NCBI GenBank assembly: GCA_016795565.1
Contig: JAEUGW010000004.1
Span: 52,471-116,470 of the forward strand
DNA: 64,000 nucleotides
Direction of reading: 5' to 3'
DNA from: Opitutaceae bacterium
GTDB taxonomy: Bacteria; Verrucomicrobiota; Verrucomicrobiia; Opitutales; Opitutaceae
Shown here: positions 1 to 8,346 of the stretch, in pieces
How positions within the stretch are numbered: the first letter of the stretch is position 1
How the letters are laid out: every line of letters begins with the position of its first letter
Translations under genes and position numbers: made by a program
Notes under the pieces: model-generated
The model's database searches: none
The model's input: the letters and a program-made list of their open reading frames with translations, nothing else
What the model was told of the DNA's origin: nothing

Positions 1-1365
1 GTGGGCACGGCCTGGATTTCCGGCGAAGCCGATCCGCGGGAATGCCGCGCCGGGGCGCGCGTGCCGGCGGGGGCCGTCAATCTCGGACTCGGCGACATCC
101 GGCTGCGCGCCGCCCGCCCGTGGGCCGGGTCGCTGCTCGCGCAGCTGTTGCAGCCCGTGGCGCGCGATGCCTACCGTCACCGTTTCCTCGAGCGGATCGT
201 CACGGGCTATCTGCTCGGCATCCTGCTGGTCGCGGTCGCCGCCGGGCTCGGCTGGTGGCTGGGCACTCACGATGTCGTGCGCACCTGGGCGGTGGTGACG
301 GCCGTGCTCGTCGTGTCGTGCCCCTGCGCCATCGGGCTGGCGTTTCCGCTGGCGGACGAGATGGCCGCGACGGCGCTGCGCCGGGCGGGGGTGTTCGTGC
401 GTGAGGCCGACCTGTGGCCGCGGCTGGCGCGCATCCGCAAGCTCATCTTCGACAAGACCGGCACGCTCACCCTGGAGACGCCCGTGCTGGCCAACCCGGC
501 GGCCCTGGCCGCGCTGGCCCCGCCGGCCCGCGCGGCGCTCGCCGCATTGGTGGGCGACAACCCGCACCCCGTGGCCCAATGCCTGCATCAGGCGCTCTGC
601 GCCGCTCACCCGCTGGCGGCGTCGGCGGCGGCCGCGGGCGCTTCCCCGGTGCAGGAGACGCCGGGTCATGGCGTGGCGCTGACCAACCGGGACGGTGCCT
701 GGACGCTCGGCCGCCCCGGCTGGCGCGGCCAGGCCAATGCTTGCTTAATAAGCAAGGATGTGGAGAGCTCGGCGGACACGGAGTTTGCTTGCGATGGCGT
801 GGTGCTGGCGCGGTTCCGGTTCACCGACGAGGTGCGCGCGGACGCCCGGGCCGAGATTGCGGCGCTGCAGGCGCGCGGCCTCGCGGCCTACATCCTCAGC
901 GGCGACCGCCGCGCCAAGGTGGACACGATGGCGGCCGCGCTCGGCTTGCCGCCGGACCACGCCCTGGCCGAGGCCACTCCGGAGGAGAAGGCGGCCTGGG
1001 TGCGGCTGACGGACGCCCGGGACACGCTCATGCTCGGCGACGGCGCCAACGACAGCCTGGCCTTCGATGCGGCGTTTGCGCGCGGCACGCCGGTCATCCA
1101 CCGCGGCGTGCTGGCCGGAAAGGCCGATTTCTATTACTTGGGCCGCGGCCTCGCCGGCATCCGCCGGTTGTTCGAGGTCAACGATGCCCGCCGCCGCACG
1201 CAGGTGTGGCTGCTGGTGTTTTCCGTCGCCTACAATCTGGCGGCCGTCGGCCTCGCGGTCGCGGGCCGGATGAGCCCGCTGCTCGCGGCGGTGCTGATGC
1301 CGGTGAGCTCGCTGGCGACCCTCGCCATCGTGGCCGGCGGCATGCGGCGCTGGCTGGCGCGGTAG
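1..1365 (+). CDS. Heavy-metal (P1B) P-type ATPase, C-terminal part
   Basis: The reading frame is open from the first base, so this is the 3' part of a longer gene and the GTG at position 1 is not a supported start. It encodes 454 residues of a metal-exporting P1B ATPase of the inner membrane. Visible in order are the tail of the actuator domain with a degenerate TGE loop (SGEADP, residue 7), two membrane segments, the metal-binding CPC motif (107-109), the phosphorylated Asp in DKTGT (151), an HP motif in the nucleotide domain (NPHP), the hinge GDGAND, and two closing membrane segments. CPC suggests Cu+/Ag+-like transport; a CcoI/FixI-type role in oxidase assembly cannot be excluded because the N-terminal metal-binding domains and neighbours are outside the window. 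Confidence 0.93.
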   Translation: MGTAWISGEADPRECRAGARVPAGAVNLGLGDIRLRAARPWAGSLLAQLLQPVARDAYRHRFLERIVTGYLLGILLVAVAAGLGWWLGTHDVVRTWAVVTAVLVVSCPCAIGLAFPLADEMAATALRRAGVFVREADLWPRLARIRKLIFDKTGTLTLETPVLANPAALAALAPPARAALAALVGDNPHPVAQCLHQALCAAHPLAASAAAAGASPVQETPGHGVALTNRDGAWTLGRPGWRGQANACLISKDVESSADTEFACDGVVLARFRFTDEVRADARAEIAALQARGLAAYILSGDRRAKVDTMAAALGLPPDHALAEATPEEKAAWVRLTDARDTLMLGDGANDSLAFDAAFARGTPVIHRGVLAGKADFYYLGRGLAGIRRLFEVNDARRRTQVWLLVFSVAYNLAAVGLAVAGRMSPLLAAVLMPVSSLATLAIVAGGMRRWLAR

Positions 1366-1446
1366 GGCGGCGACTCGGCTTTGCCGGCCGCAGCCTTGGC
1401 GAAGGCTGTTCGCCGGACAGGCGCAGAGCGGAGTCCGTGCCCTACC
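1361..1446. repeat. REP-like palindromic element overlapping ATPase stop
   Basis: Arms GGTAGGGC (1361-1368) and GCCCTACC (1439-1446) are perfect inverted repeats, with further imperfect pairing inside. The left arm includes the TAG stop of the ATPase gene. No U-tract follows, so it looks more like a dispersed repeat than a classical terminator, although the hairpin could protect the mRNA 3' end. Confidence 0.5.
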
Positions 1447-1510
1447 TGGGTTAACACGGCTCGAAGAGCTGCAGGCTTGCAGAAACACGGGCGAAGGCTA
1501 GCCTACCAGC

Positions 1511-1708
1511 ATGGTCTTCACCGAAATCAAACCGCAGATCGAGCAACTCCCCCACGATGAGCGGGTCAAGGCGCTCGCTTTTCTGAAGCACCTGCTGCGG
1601 GCCGAAAACCCCGAGTATCAGCGCGAGCTGGCCCGGCGAAACGCCGAAATGGATGCCGGTCGCAAGGTGCGCTGGGAAGACCTCAAGAAACAGCTCGGGT
1701 TGCCCTGA
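1511..1708 (+). CDS. Small antitoxin-like protein
   Basis: A 65-residue, charged and probably helical protein rich in Glu, Lys and Arg, beginning MVFTEIKPQIEQLPHDER. Its size and its position immediately before a RelE/ParE-like reading frame fit the antitoxin of a type II toxin-antitoxin pair, which would neutralise the toxin and repress the operon. No defined DNA-binding fold can be named from the sequence. The ATG at 1511 is the only good start and lies about 65 bp after the REP-like element. It could instead be an unrelated small protein. Confidence 0.6.
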   Translation: MVFTEIKPQIEQLPHDERVKALAFLKHLLRAENPEYQRELARRNAEMDAGRKVRWEDLKKQLGLP

Positions 1709-1967
1709 CGCGGATGCTTACGCGCTGGTCTTGGACGAGGCGGCGGCGATGACACTGGCCGCCGTTTCCCGTTCGCAGCAGCGGCGGCTGGGCGTGATTC
1801 TGGACGGTCTGAAAACCGTGCCGTTCCGCTCCGGCGACTTCCAGCAACGGGACGCGGCCGGGCGTCTGCATGAGGTGGCATTGATCGACGACTGGCTCGT
1901 GACTTATTGGAGCGACCATGCCGTGCGTGAACTCCGCATCGTGAGCCTGGAGCAGATTGAGGACTGA
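1653..1967 (+). CDS. RelE/ParE-like toxin, start uncertain
   Basis: The last 80 or so residues look like a small RelE/ParE-fold toxin: a helical segment with QQRRLGVILDGLK, then strands ending LIDDWLVTYWSDHAVREL. The longest frame begins with ATG 1653, which overlaps the antitoxin-like gene by 56 bp and gives an N-terminus (MPVARCAGKTS) unlike the family. Family-like sequence begins only around ALVLDEAAAMTL (from about 1722), where CTG (1725) or TTG (1731) would be needed. An ATG at 1714, in the next frame, hints at a 1-bp indel that separated the native start from the body. The function is inferred from shape and gene context. Confidence 0.55.
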   Translation: MPVARCAGKTSRNSSGCPDADAYALVLDEAAAMTLAAVSRSQQRRLGVILDGLKTVPFRSGDFQQRDAAGRLHEVALIDDWLVTYWSDHAVRELRIVSLEQIED

Positions 1968-2131
1968 ATCGTCGGTTCCCTTTTGACTGCTTGCTCTGGG
2001 TCGCCGAACCGCTCTCTGCCCGCTGTCCAACTTTTGAGATACACCACAGCAGCCCGTGAGCAGCAAAGCCGCAGAGGAATCCTTTTCATGGAAATTTCTG
2101 CTTCTATCCGGCGGGGTGGGCCGGTAGGCAT

Positions 2132-2830
2132 GTGCCGCGCAGCATGAAATTCGGCCGCCTTCGCTTCGTCCTCATCCTCGCCTTGCTGGCTTCGAACCTG
2201 CTGGTGGGCGTGCTCAGCCTGCTGTTTCTCCGCTCGATGGACCAGCGCTATGCGGCGCTGTTCGACCGGAGCGTGCCCCTCATCAACCACCTCCGCACCC
2301 TGACGCGCGAGCTGGGCACCGTGCAGCGCCTGGCGCGGCGGGTTTCCGACCCAAAGAATGAGGCGGCCTGGGCGGCGCTCCTGCCGCAGATGGCCGAAGG
2401 CAGCAACCTCGCCCGGAACCACGCCCTCGAGATCAGCGGCATGCACTCGCTGAAGGACAGCCGCCATGTGGCGGCGATGGCCGATTCCGGGCGCAATTAC
2501 GACGAAAAGGTGAACGAGTTTCTGGCCCTGGCCCGGGCGGAAAAGTTGGCGGAGGCGAACCGGTTCAACAGCGAGGTGCTGCGCCCGGCCTACGACCAAT
2601 ACATGGAGGCGCTGGACGATGTGGCCGGCTTCGTGGAGCGCGAGGGCAGCGAGCTGCGCGACCGCTATGCCGCGGACTCCCGGCTCTTCGGCGGCTTCCT
2701 GCTGGCCTTTGCCGGCTGGCCGCTGCTGGCGGCGGCCGGGATCATCGTCGTCATGGGGCTGCTCGTGACCGGGCTGTTCGTCGCGGTGTTCTTCCCGAAA
2801 CTCTTTGCCTCGAAGCCGTCGGCGGCCTGA
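2132..2830 (+). CDS. Membrane protein with MCP-type four-helix bundle domain
   Basis: 232 residues. An N-terminal membrane segment (about 9-32) is followed by roughly 150 residues of amphipathic helix resembling the 4HB_MCP ligand-binding domain of chemoreceptors, and by a second strongly hydrophobic segment near 190-222. No HAMP, signalling, kinase or GGDEF domain follows, so this is a sensor-like extracytoplasmic module without a recognisable output. The frame starts at GTG 2132; ATG 2144 (MKFGRLRF) is an equally credible start and places the membrane segment closer to the N-terminus. It converges with the following minus-strand peptidase gene, with only 4 bp between the stops. Confidence 0.72.
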   Translation: MPRSMKFGRLRFVLILALLASNLLVGVLSLLFLRSMDQRYAALFDRSVPLINHLRTLTRELGTVQRLARRVSDPKNEAAWAALLPQMAEGSNLARNHALEISGMHSLKDSRHVAAMADSGRNYDEKVNEFLALARAEKLAEANRFNSEVLRPAYDQYMEALDDVAGFVEREGSELRDRYAADSRLFGGFLLAFAGWPLLAAAGIIVVMGLLVTGLFVAVFFPKLFASKPSAA

Positions 2831-2834
2831 GGGT

Positions 2835-4109
2835 TCAGATCCCCTTCGGGATGGCGGCGGTCAGGTTGACCGGCGCGCCGTCGGTGATGAGCAGGTTGTC
2901 CTCGAAGCGCACGCCGCCGAGGTGGAGGTGCTGCTCGACCAGCGGCCAGTTCACGGCGTCGCGGTATTTCGCGCGGCGCGCGGGGTCGTTGAGGATCGCG
3001 GGGATGAAATACAGGCCGGGCTCGACCGTGGTGATGTAGCCGGCGCGCAGGACCAGATCCATGCGCAGGCTGCGGAGCGAGGGGCGCGGGTCTTTGGTGC
3101 GGCCGGGCTCGAGGCCGCTGGCGTCGCGCACGCCGAGCCCGAGCAGGTGGCCGAGGCCGTGGGGGTAGAACAGCGTGTGCGCCTCCTGCTCGACGAGCGA
3201 GTGCGGGTCGCCCCGGAGCACGCCCATGGCGACGAGGCCCCCCAGCATGTCCGCGGCGGTCGCCAGGTGCAGGTCCTTCCACTCGGCGCCGGGCCGGCAG
3301 CGGTCGCAGGTGCGCCGCTGCGCCTCGAGCACGACCGTGGCGAGGTCGCGCTGGAAGGCCGAGGGCTTCCCCGCGACGTAGGTGCGGGTGACGTCGATCA
3401 CGTAGCGGTCGAGCTGCGGGCCGCTGTCGATGAGGATGAAGTCGCCGTCCTTGGCGACGCGGTCGGGTGACGGCGAGCCGTGGAAGACGGCGCTTTGCGC
3501 ACCGACGCCGACGATGGAATCGTAGCCCGTCACCTGCGCGCCGTGGCGGAAATACTCGGCCTCGAGCTCGATTTGCAGCGTGCGCTCGCTGACACCCGGC
3601 CGGAGCAAAGGCTGGATCTTTGCGTAACCGGCGGTCGCGGCCGCGGCGCAGCGTTTCATCAGGTCGATCTCCGCCGGCTCCTTCGGGCGGCGCGCGTGCT
3701 TGTAGGCCTCGCGCACCTGCGCGGTGCGGGCCTCGTCGAACGCCACACCCGTCACGGGCGCGCCGAGCATGACAACCTTGCGTCCCTGGCGCGCCGCGAG
3801 CCACGCGGGAAATTTTGCCAGCAGTTCGCCGGGGAGCTGTTCCTTGCCCTCCCACACGCGGTCCATTTCGGTGACCTCGGGCACGAAGGACGCCCAACCT
3901 GTCTTTGCGTCGTAAGCGGCGATGCCGCCGGCGGCTTCGGCGTGGCCGGTCAGATAATAATATTCCTGATGGGCGATGAAGGGCAGCAGGGCGTCGCTGA
4001 TCTCGGGCTTGGGGAGCGGCTGGCCGGCACCGGCGAGCAGGATCTCGTCGGGCTGGAGGCCGAGGGCGGGGGCGATGCGGGCGCGGCGGGCGGCGTAGTC
4101 AATGGTCAT
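2835..4109 (-). CDS. M24 family Xaa-Pro aminopeptidase-like protein
   Basis: A 424-residue pita-bread metallopeptidase of the creatinase/aminopeptidase P type, expected to remove an N-terminal residue ahead of proline using two divalent metals. An N-terminal creatinase-like domain (about 1-150) precedes the M24 domain. The metal-ligand motifs are visible: Asp in LIDSGPQ, Asp in VIDVTRT, His in PHGLGHLLGLG, Glu in TTVEPGLY and Glu in RFEDN. I chose ATG at 4109 (MTIDYAARR); a TTG 15 bp upstream would add five residues. No signal peptide is seen, so it is probably cytoplasmic. It lies downstream of the TPR gene on the same strand, about 100 bp away. Confidence 0.9.
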   Translation of the reverse strand: MTIDYAARRARIAPALGLQPDEILLAGAGQPLPKPEISDALLPFIAHQEYYYLTGHAEAAGGIAAYDAKTGWASFVPEVTEMDRVWEGKEQLPGELLAKFPAWLAARQGRKVVMLGAPVTGVAFDEARTAQVREAYKHARRPKEPAEIDLMKRCAAAATAGYAKIQPLLRPGVSERTLQIELEAEYFRHGAQVTGYDSIVGVGAQSAVFHGSPSPDRVAKDGDFILIDSGPQLDRYVIDVTRTYVAGKPSAFQRDLATVVLEAQRRTCDRCRPGAEWKDLHLATAADMLGGLVAMGVLRGDPHSLVEQEAHTLFYPHGLGHLLGLGVRDASGLEPGRTKDPRPSLRSLRMDLVLRAGYITTVEPGLYFIPAILNDPARRAKYRDAVNWPLVEQHLHLGGVRFEDNLLITDGAPVNLTAAIPKGI

Positions 4110-4209
4110 GGGGGATGCGGCCAAAAAGACACAAAACCCCGCGAAAAGGAAGGCGGCAGAAACGGAGCCGTCGCAGAATGCCTCGGTTTGAAGGTGGAAC
4201 CCGGCTTGT

Positions 4210-4902
4210 TCAGCTCGCCGGCTTGTCCAACTCAGCCAGACCTTTCTTGGCGCCTTCGTGCTCGGGGTTGAGCTTCAACGCGGCCGCGAAGCGGGCGCGC
4301 GCCTCGTCTTTCCGGCCGAGTTGCATGAGGGCGCGGCCGCAGCCGACCTGCACGCCGGCATGGGTGGGCCTCAGGCTCGCCGCCGCCTCGTAGTGAGCGA
4401 GAGCTCGGGCGTATTGCTCATCCTTGGCGGCGATGTTGCCCAGCTCGATCTCGCCGAGAAACGGCTCCAACTTCTGCACGCGGGTGGCGAACTCGGCGGC
4501 CTTTTCCAAGCTGCCGCCGGCGATCTCCGGGGCATTGGTGTAGAAGCGGGCGAGACCGATGAGGCCGGAGACGTGGTTCGGATCGAGCTCGATCGATTTC
4601 TCGAAGGCCTTCCTCATGCGGCCGGAGAGCGCCGCCATCTGCAGGAAATTCACCTCGCTCATCCGCTGGCTGAGCGCGACGCCGAGTTGCGAGAAATACT
4701 CGGGCTTCGTCGGGTCGGCCTTGGTGGCCTGGTCGGCGTAGTCCACGGCTTCCTTGAATTTCCTCTGTTTCACGCTCTCGAGGCTCTGCTGGTGGAGCGC
4801 GGCGGCGTCGGGCGGGGTCGCGGGAGCCGCGGGGGTCTGCGCGGAAGCGAGCGCGGTGAGTGAGAAAGCGGCGAGGACCGCGAGGAGGGTCTTGGTTTTC
4901 AT
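4210..4902 (-). CDS. Exported TPR repeat protein
   Basis: 230 residues with a Sec-type signal peptide (MKTKTLLAVLAAFSLTALASA) and a Pro/Ala linker, then about four tetratricopeptide-like helical hairpins (for example YFSQLGVALSQ, AFEKSIELDPNHVSG, AHYEAAASLRPTHAG and ARFAAALKLNPEHEG). TPR domains mediate protein-protein contacts, so this is probably a periplasmic scaffold; the partner is unknown. It lies between the ADOP permease and the M24 peptidase on the same strand, which may form a loose transcription unit. Confidence 0.82.
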   Translation of the reverse strand: MKTKTLLAVLAAFSLTALASAQTPAAPATPPDAAALHQQSLESVKQRKFKEAVDYADQATKADPTKPEYFSQLGVALSQRMSEVNFLQMAALSGRMRKAFEKSIELDPNHVSGLIGLARFYTNAPEIAGGSLEKAAEFATRVQKLEPFLGEIELGNIAAKDEQYARALAHYEAAASLRPTHAGVQVGCGRALMQLGRKDEARARFAAALKLNPEHEGAKKGLAELDKPAS

Positions 4903-4918
4903 GAGAGGATGAGGGTGA

Positions 4919-5000
4919 AATTTTTTTCCGCGGATTTCGCGGATGAGCGCGGATGGAGGAGGGATTTATCTGCGTATATCCGCGTTATCCGCAGAGAATT
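4919..5000. repeat. Imperfect inverted repeat with CGCGGAT/ATCCGCG units
   Basis: The gap between the TPR gene and the permease gene holds repeated CGCGGAT units on the left and matching ATCCGCG/ATCCGCAG units on the right, so the strand can fold on itself imperfectly. A related stretch appears near 22460-22490. It looks like a dispersed intergenic repeat. No promoter can be assigned. Confidence 0.4.
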
Positions 5001-5001
5001 C

Positions 5002-7413
5002 TTACTCCTGTTGGAGAGCTTGGGTGGGATTCAGCCGGGCGGCGGCGAGGGCGGGCAGGGCGCTGGCGGCGAGCACAACGAGCGGGAGGAAGACGGCGAG
5101 CAGGCCAAGCACGAGCGGGTCGGCGGGCGCGACGCCGTGGAGCAGGCCGCGCAGCAACCGGCCAAACGCGACTGACCCGAGCAGGCCGGCGGCCACCCCG
5201 ACGGCGCAGAGCCGTGCCGCGCGGCCCAGCATCCAGGCCAAAATGCCGGTGGGCGTGGCACCGAGCGCCATGCGCAGGCCGATCTCGCGGGTGCGCTGGC
5301 TGACGGTGAAGGCCATGCTCGCATAGATGCCGAAGGCGGAAAGGCCGAGCGCGATGGCGCCAAAGAGGCCGAAGAGCGCGGCGCGCAGGCGCGGCTGCGT
5401 GGCGGTCTGGACGATGTTGTCCGCGAGCGGACGGATGTTCAGCGCGAGCGACGGGTCGGCCCGGCGGAGCGCAGCCTGCAACGCGGGCAGCTGGGCGGCG
5501 CCGCCCTTGATGCGCACGAGCAGCGTGGCGAAGAACCACGGCGACTGGGCTTGCGGCACATAGATCTGCGGCGGCGGCGGGTCGGACAGGTTGTCCTGCT
5601 TAACGTCGCCGACGACGCCGACCACCTCGCGGTAGTCGCGCACCAGGAAGGCGATCGTCTGGATGCGCTTGCCGAGCGGGTTCTCGCCGGGAAAGAGGCG
5701 GTCCGCGAGGGTCTGGTTGATGACGCAAACCTTGGGGCCCGCGCGCTCGTCCGCGGCGGCGATGAACCGGCCGCGCATGAGCGGGATGCGCAGGGTTTTC
5801 AGGAAATCGGGCGACACGGCGTTGAAGACGGCGTCGTCGGCGCTGCCCTCGGCGCGCGGGCGGCCCTGCACCCAGAACGGGTAGCGCAGCGTGATGCCGC
5901 AGAGCGGCGCGCTGGAGTCGAAGGCCGCGGCCTCGACGCCCGGCAGCCGGCGCACCTCGTCGAGCAGGCGGTCGTAGTAGGCGGAGAGGCCCACGAAGTC
6001 CTGCCAGCGCGTCTCGGGCGGGGCGACGCGCAGCGTGAGCACGTCGGTGGGATCGAAGCCCGGGTGCGTGCGCTGCAGGTTGAGGAGGCTGTGCGCGAGC
6101 AGGCCGGCGCCGGAGAGCACCATGAGCGTGAGGGCGACCTGCCCGGCGATGAGCGCGGCCTGGGCGCGGCTCGCGAACCGGTTGGTCCCGCCGCGGCTGC
6201 CGCCGGACTTGAGCGTTTCGTTGACGTTGGCGCGCAGGACCTGCCACGCCGGCAGCAGGCCGAACACGAGGCCCGTCAGCACGGAAACTCCGAGCGCGAA
6301 CGCCAGCGCCCCGCCGTCCACCGCGATGGCCGACGAGCGCGGCACGAGGCCCGGCGGAAGGTAACGCGCGAGCAGGGGCAGGCCGGCGGCGGCCAGCCCG
6401 GCACCCACCGCGCCGCCCGTGACCGCGAGCAAGATGCTTTCGAGGAAAACCCCGCGCGCGAGTCGGCCCGGCGTGGCGCCGAGGGCGAGCCGCACCGCGA
6501 GTTCGCCGAAGCGGGCGACGCCGCGGGCGAGCATCAGGTTGGCGAGGTTCACGCAGGCGACGAGCAGCACGAGACCGACGGCGCCGACGAGCAGCAGGAG
6601 CGAATTGCGGAGGTTGCCGACGCGGTGCTCGAGCAGCGGGCGGAGCGCCATGCCCCAGCCCTTGTTCGTCGCGGGGTATTCGCGGGTGAGCGTCTCGGCG
6701 ATGGTGGCGGCCTCAGCTTGCGCGGTCGCGAGAGCGGCGCCGGGCTTGAGGCGGCCGACCGTCGTCCAGAAACGCGAATCGCGCGCCAGATTCTCCGGCG
6801 CTTCGACGGGGAAGGGCAACCAGATGTCCACAAACTCCGGTTCGCGGAAATCTTCCGGCATGATGCCGATGATGGTCACCGGTTGGTCGTCGAGCAGGAG
6901 GGTTTCGCCGACCACGCCGGCGCGCTCGCCGAAATGGCGGCGCCAGGCGGCGCGGGAGAGGAGGGCGGTGCGCGGGGCGGCGGCGCTGAACTCACCGGCG
7001 GTAAAGCCGCGGCCTTGGAGCGGGGCCACGCCGAAGAGCGGGAGAAATTCCTCGGTGACGAGGGCGCCGACCAGCTGCACGGCGTCGCGTCCGTCCGGCT
7101 TGAACGAGGTGAAGCTGGGCCGGTAGGCGGCGAGGGCGACGAAGGACTGGCTGCGCTCCCTCAGGTCGCGGAAGTCGGAGGCGGACAGCGCGGGCATCGT
7201 GAGCGCCTTGGCGGCGTTGACGGCGTTGAAACCGACGAGTTCGTCCGGCCGCGCGTAGGGCAGCGGGTTGAGGACAATGGAGCGGAAGAGGGAGAAGATC
7301 GCGACGTTCACGCCGATGCCGAGCGCCAGCATGCTGATGGCGAGGGCGGCGAAGCCCGGGGCGCGGCGGAGCGAGCGGAAGGCGGCGGAGAGTTCGGCGG
7401 GGAGCGAGGCCAT
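5002..7413 (-). CDS. ADOP-type MacB/FtsX ABC permease
   Basis: About 803 residues with the duplicated layout MacB_PCD, FtsX, MacB_PCD, FtsX. The N-terminal part has the family signature RSLRRAPGFAALAISMLALG followed by a long periplasmic domain; three membrane segments follow (LLLLVGAVGLVLLVACVNLA and others). A second periplasmic domain and a closing three-segment FtsX block contain FGIYASMAFTVSQRTREIGL. Such acidobacterial duplicated orphan permeases usually lack an adjacent ATPase, and none is seen here. They are presumed to act like MacB in efflux or envelope transport. I prefer ATG 7413 (MASLPAEL); the frame continues to ATG 7494, adding 27 residues not typical of the family. It lies downstream of a two-component pair. 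Confidence 0.87.
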   Translation of the reverse strand: MASLPAELSAAFRSLRRAPGFAALAISMLALGIGVNVAIFSLFRSIVLNPLPYARPDELVGFNAVNAAKALTMPALSASDFRDLRERSQSFVALAAYRPSFTSFKPDGRDAVQLVGALVTEEFLPLFGVAPLQGRGFTAGEFSAAAPRTALLSRAAWRRHFGERAGVVGETLLLDDQPVTIIGIMPEDFREPEFVDIWLPFPVEAPENLARDSRFWTTVGRLKPGAALATAQAEAATIAETLTREYPATNKGWGMALRPLLEHRVGNLRNSLLLLVGAVGLVLLVACVNLANLMLARGVARFGELAVRLALGATPGRLARGVFLESILLAVTGGAVGAGLAAAGLPLLARYLPPGLVPRSSAIAVDGGALAFALGVSVLTGLVFGLLPAWQVLRANVNETLKSGGSRGGTNRFASRAQAALIAGQVALTLMVLSGAGLLAHSLLNLQRTHPGFDPTDVLTLRVAPPETRWQDFVGLSAYYDRLLDEVRRLPGVEAAAFDSSAPLCGITLRYPFWVQGRPRAEGSADDAVFNAVSPDFLKTLRIPLMRGRFIAAADERAGPKVCVINQTLADRLFPGENPLGKRIQTIAFLVRDYREVVGVVGDVKQDNLSDPPPPQIYVPQAQSPWFFATLLVRIKGGAAQLPALQAALRRADPSLALNIRPLADNIVQTATQPRLRAALFGLFGAIALGLSAFGIYASMAFTVSQRTREIGLRMALGATPTGILAWMLGRAARLCAVGVAAGLLGSVAFGRLLRGLLHGVAPADPLVLGLLAVFLPLVVLAASALPALAAARLNPTQALQQE

Positions 7414-7518
7414 GGGGGTTGACGGCCCCAAGGTAACAGACCGTGCCGCCCGATACATCAGACCGAAGTCATCGTAATGGTCATGGGGCGACATGACCCG
7501 GGGTCATGCCGAGAATCG

Positions 7519-7574
7519 TTCTCTTACTCGTTCTCATTCTCCGCCGATTCGGACAGAGAGAACGAGTAAGAGAA
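7519..7574. repeat. 17-bp perfect inverted repeat
   Basis: TTCTCTTACTCGTTCTC (7519-7535) and its exact complement GAGAACGAGTAAGAGAA (7558-7574) flank a 22-base loop between the response regulator and the permease. No T-run follows on either strand. A relative with 13-bp arms lies at 35668-35721, which suggests a mobile or REP-like family. It could also act as an mRNA hairpin separating the two genes. Confidence 0.6.
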
Positions 7575-7591
7575 AGAGAACGAGAAAGATG

Positions 7592-8254
7592 CTAAATCAG
7601 TCCCATCTCCCGGGCGCGCAGGGCGGCTTGGGTGCGGTCGAGGACGCCGAGCTTCCCGAGGACGTTCGTCATGTGGTTCTTCACGGTGCCCTCGGTGATG
7701 CTGAGCTTCGCGCCGATCTCCTTGTTGCTGCAGCCCTCGGCCAGCAGCTTGAGCACGGCGAGCTCGCGCTCGGACAGCGGGTCGGCGAGCGATTGCGAAA
7801 CCTTCTTGCCCTCGCGGGCGGAAAGTCGGTTGAGCTCGGCCATCATCTTGGCGGTGACGGCCGGTTCGAGGACGGAAGCGCCCTTCGCGGCGGCGCGGAC
7901 AGATTCGTTGAGCTTGTCGGCGGAGCAGGCCTTGAGCAGGTAGCCGAGGGCGCCGGCGCGCAAGGCCTCGAAGATCTCCTCGTCCTCGTCGAAGGTCGTC
8001 AACACCACGACGCGCGAGCCCGGCACGGCGGCCATGATGCGGCGCGTGGCCTCGACGCCGCCCATGACCGGCATACGCAGGTCCATGAGGATGACATCGG
8101 GCTTGTGGGCGCGCGCGAGGGCGAGGGCGCGTTCGCCGTTCTCGGCCTCGGCCACGATCTCGAAATCCGGTTGCAGCGACAGCAGCGTGCGCAGCGCCTC
8201 GCGGAACAGCGACTGGTCGTCGGTGAGGAGGATGCGGAGCTTTTTATTGGTCAT
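7592..8254 (-). CDS. NarL/FixJ-family response regulator
   Basis: 220 residues. The receiver domain (about 6-122) has the acidic pair D12/D13, the phospho-acceptor Asp in DVILMDLRMP (D58), the conserved Thr in VVVLTTFDEDEE and the Lys in YLLKACS. A LuxR-type helix-turn-helix (about 152-215) includes LSERELAVLKLLAEGCSNKE. It is the DNA-binding output of the sensor kinase encoded just upstream (about 90 bp away). Because the ADOP permease gene follows on the same strand, that gene is a natural candidate target, but no binding site can be assigned. Confidence 0.95.
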   Translation of the reverse strand: MTNKKLRILLTDDQSLFREALRTLLSLQPDFEIVAEAENGERALALARAHKPDVILMDLRMPVMGGVEATRRIMAAVPGSRVVVLTTFDEDEEIFEALRAGALGYLLKACSADKLNESVRAAAKGASVLEPAVTAKMMAELNRLSAREGKKVSQSLADPLSERELAVLKLLAEGCSNKEIGAKLSITEGTVKNHMTNVLGKLGVLDRTQAALRAREMGLI

Positions 8255-8346
8255 CGGTCAATGGTCATTGGCACTTTTCATATCGGGCAAGGGATTGCGA
8301 TGACCGCTGATCAATGAAGATTGAAAAAATGCCGCGCATCGGGCGG

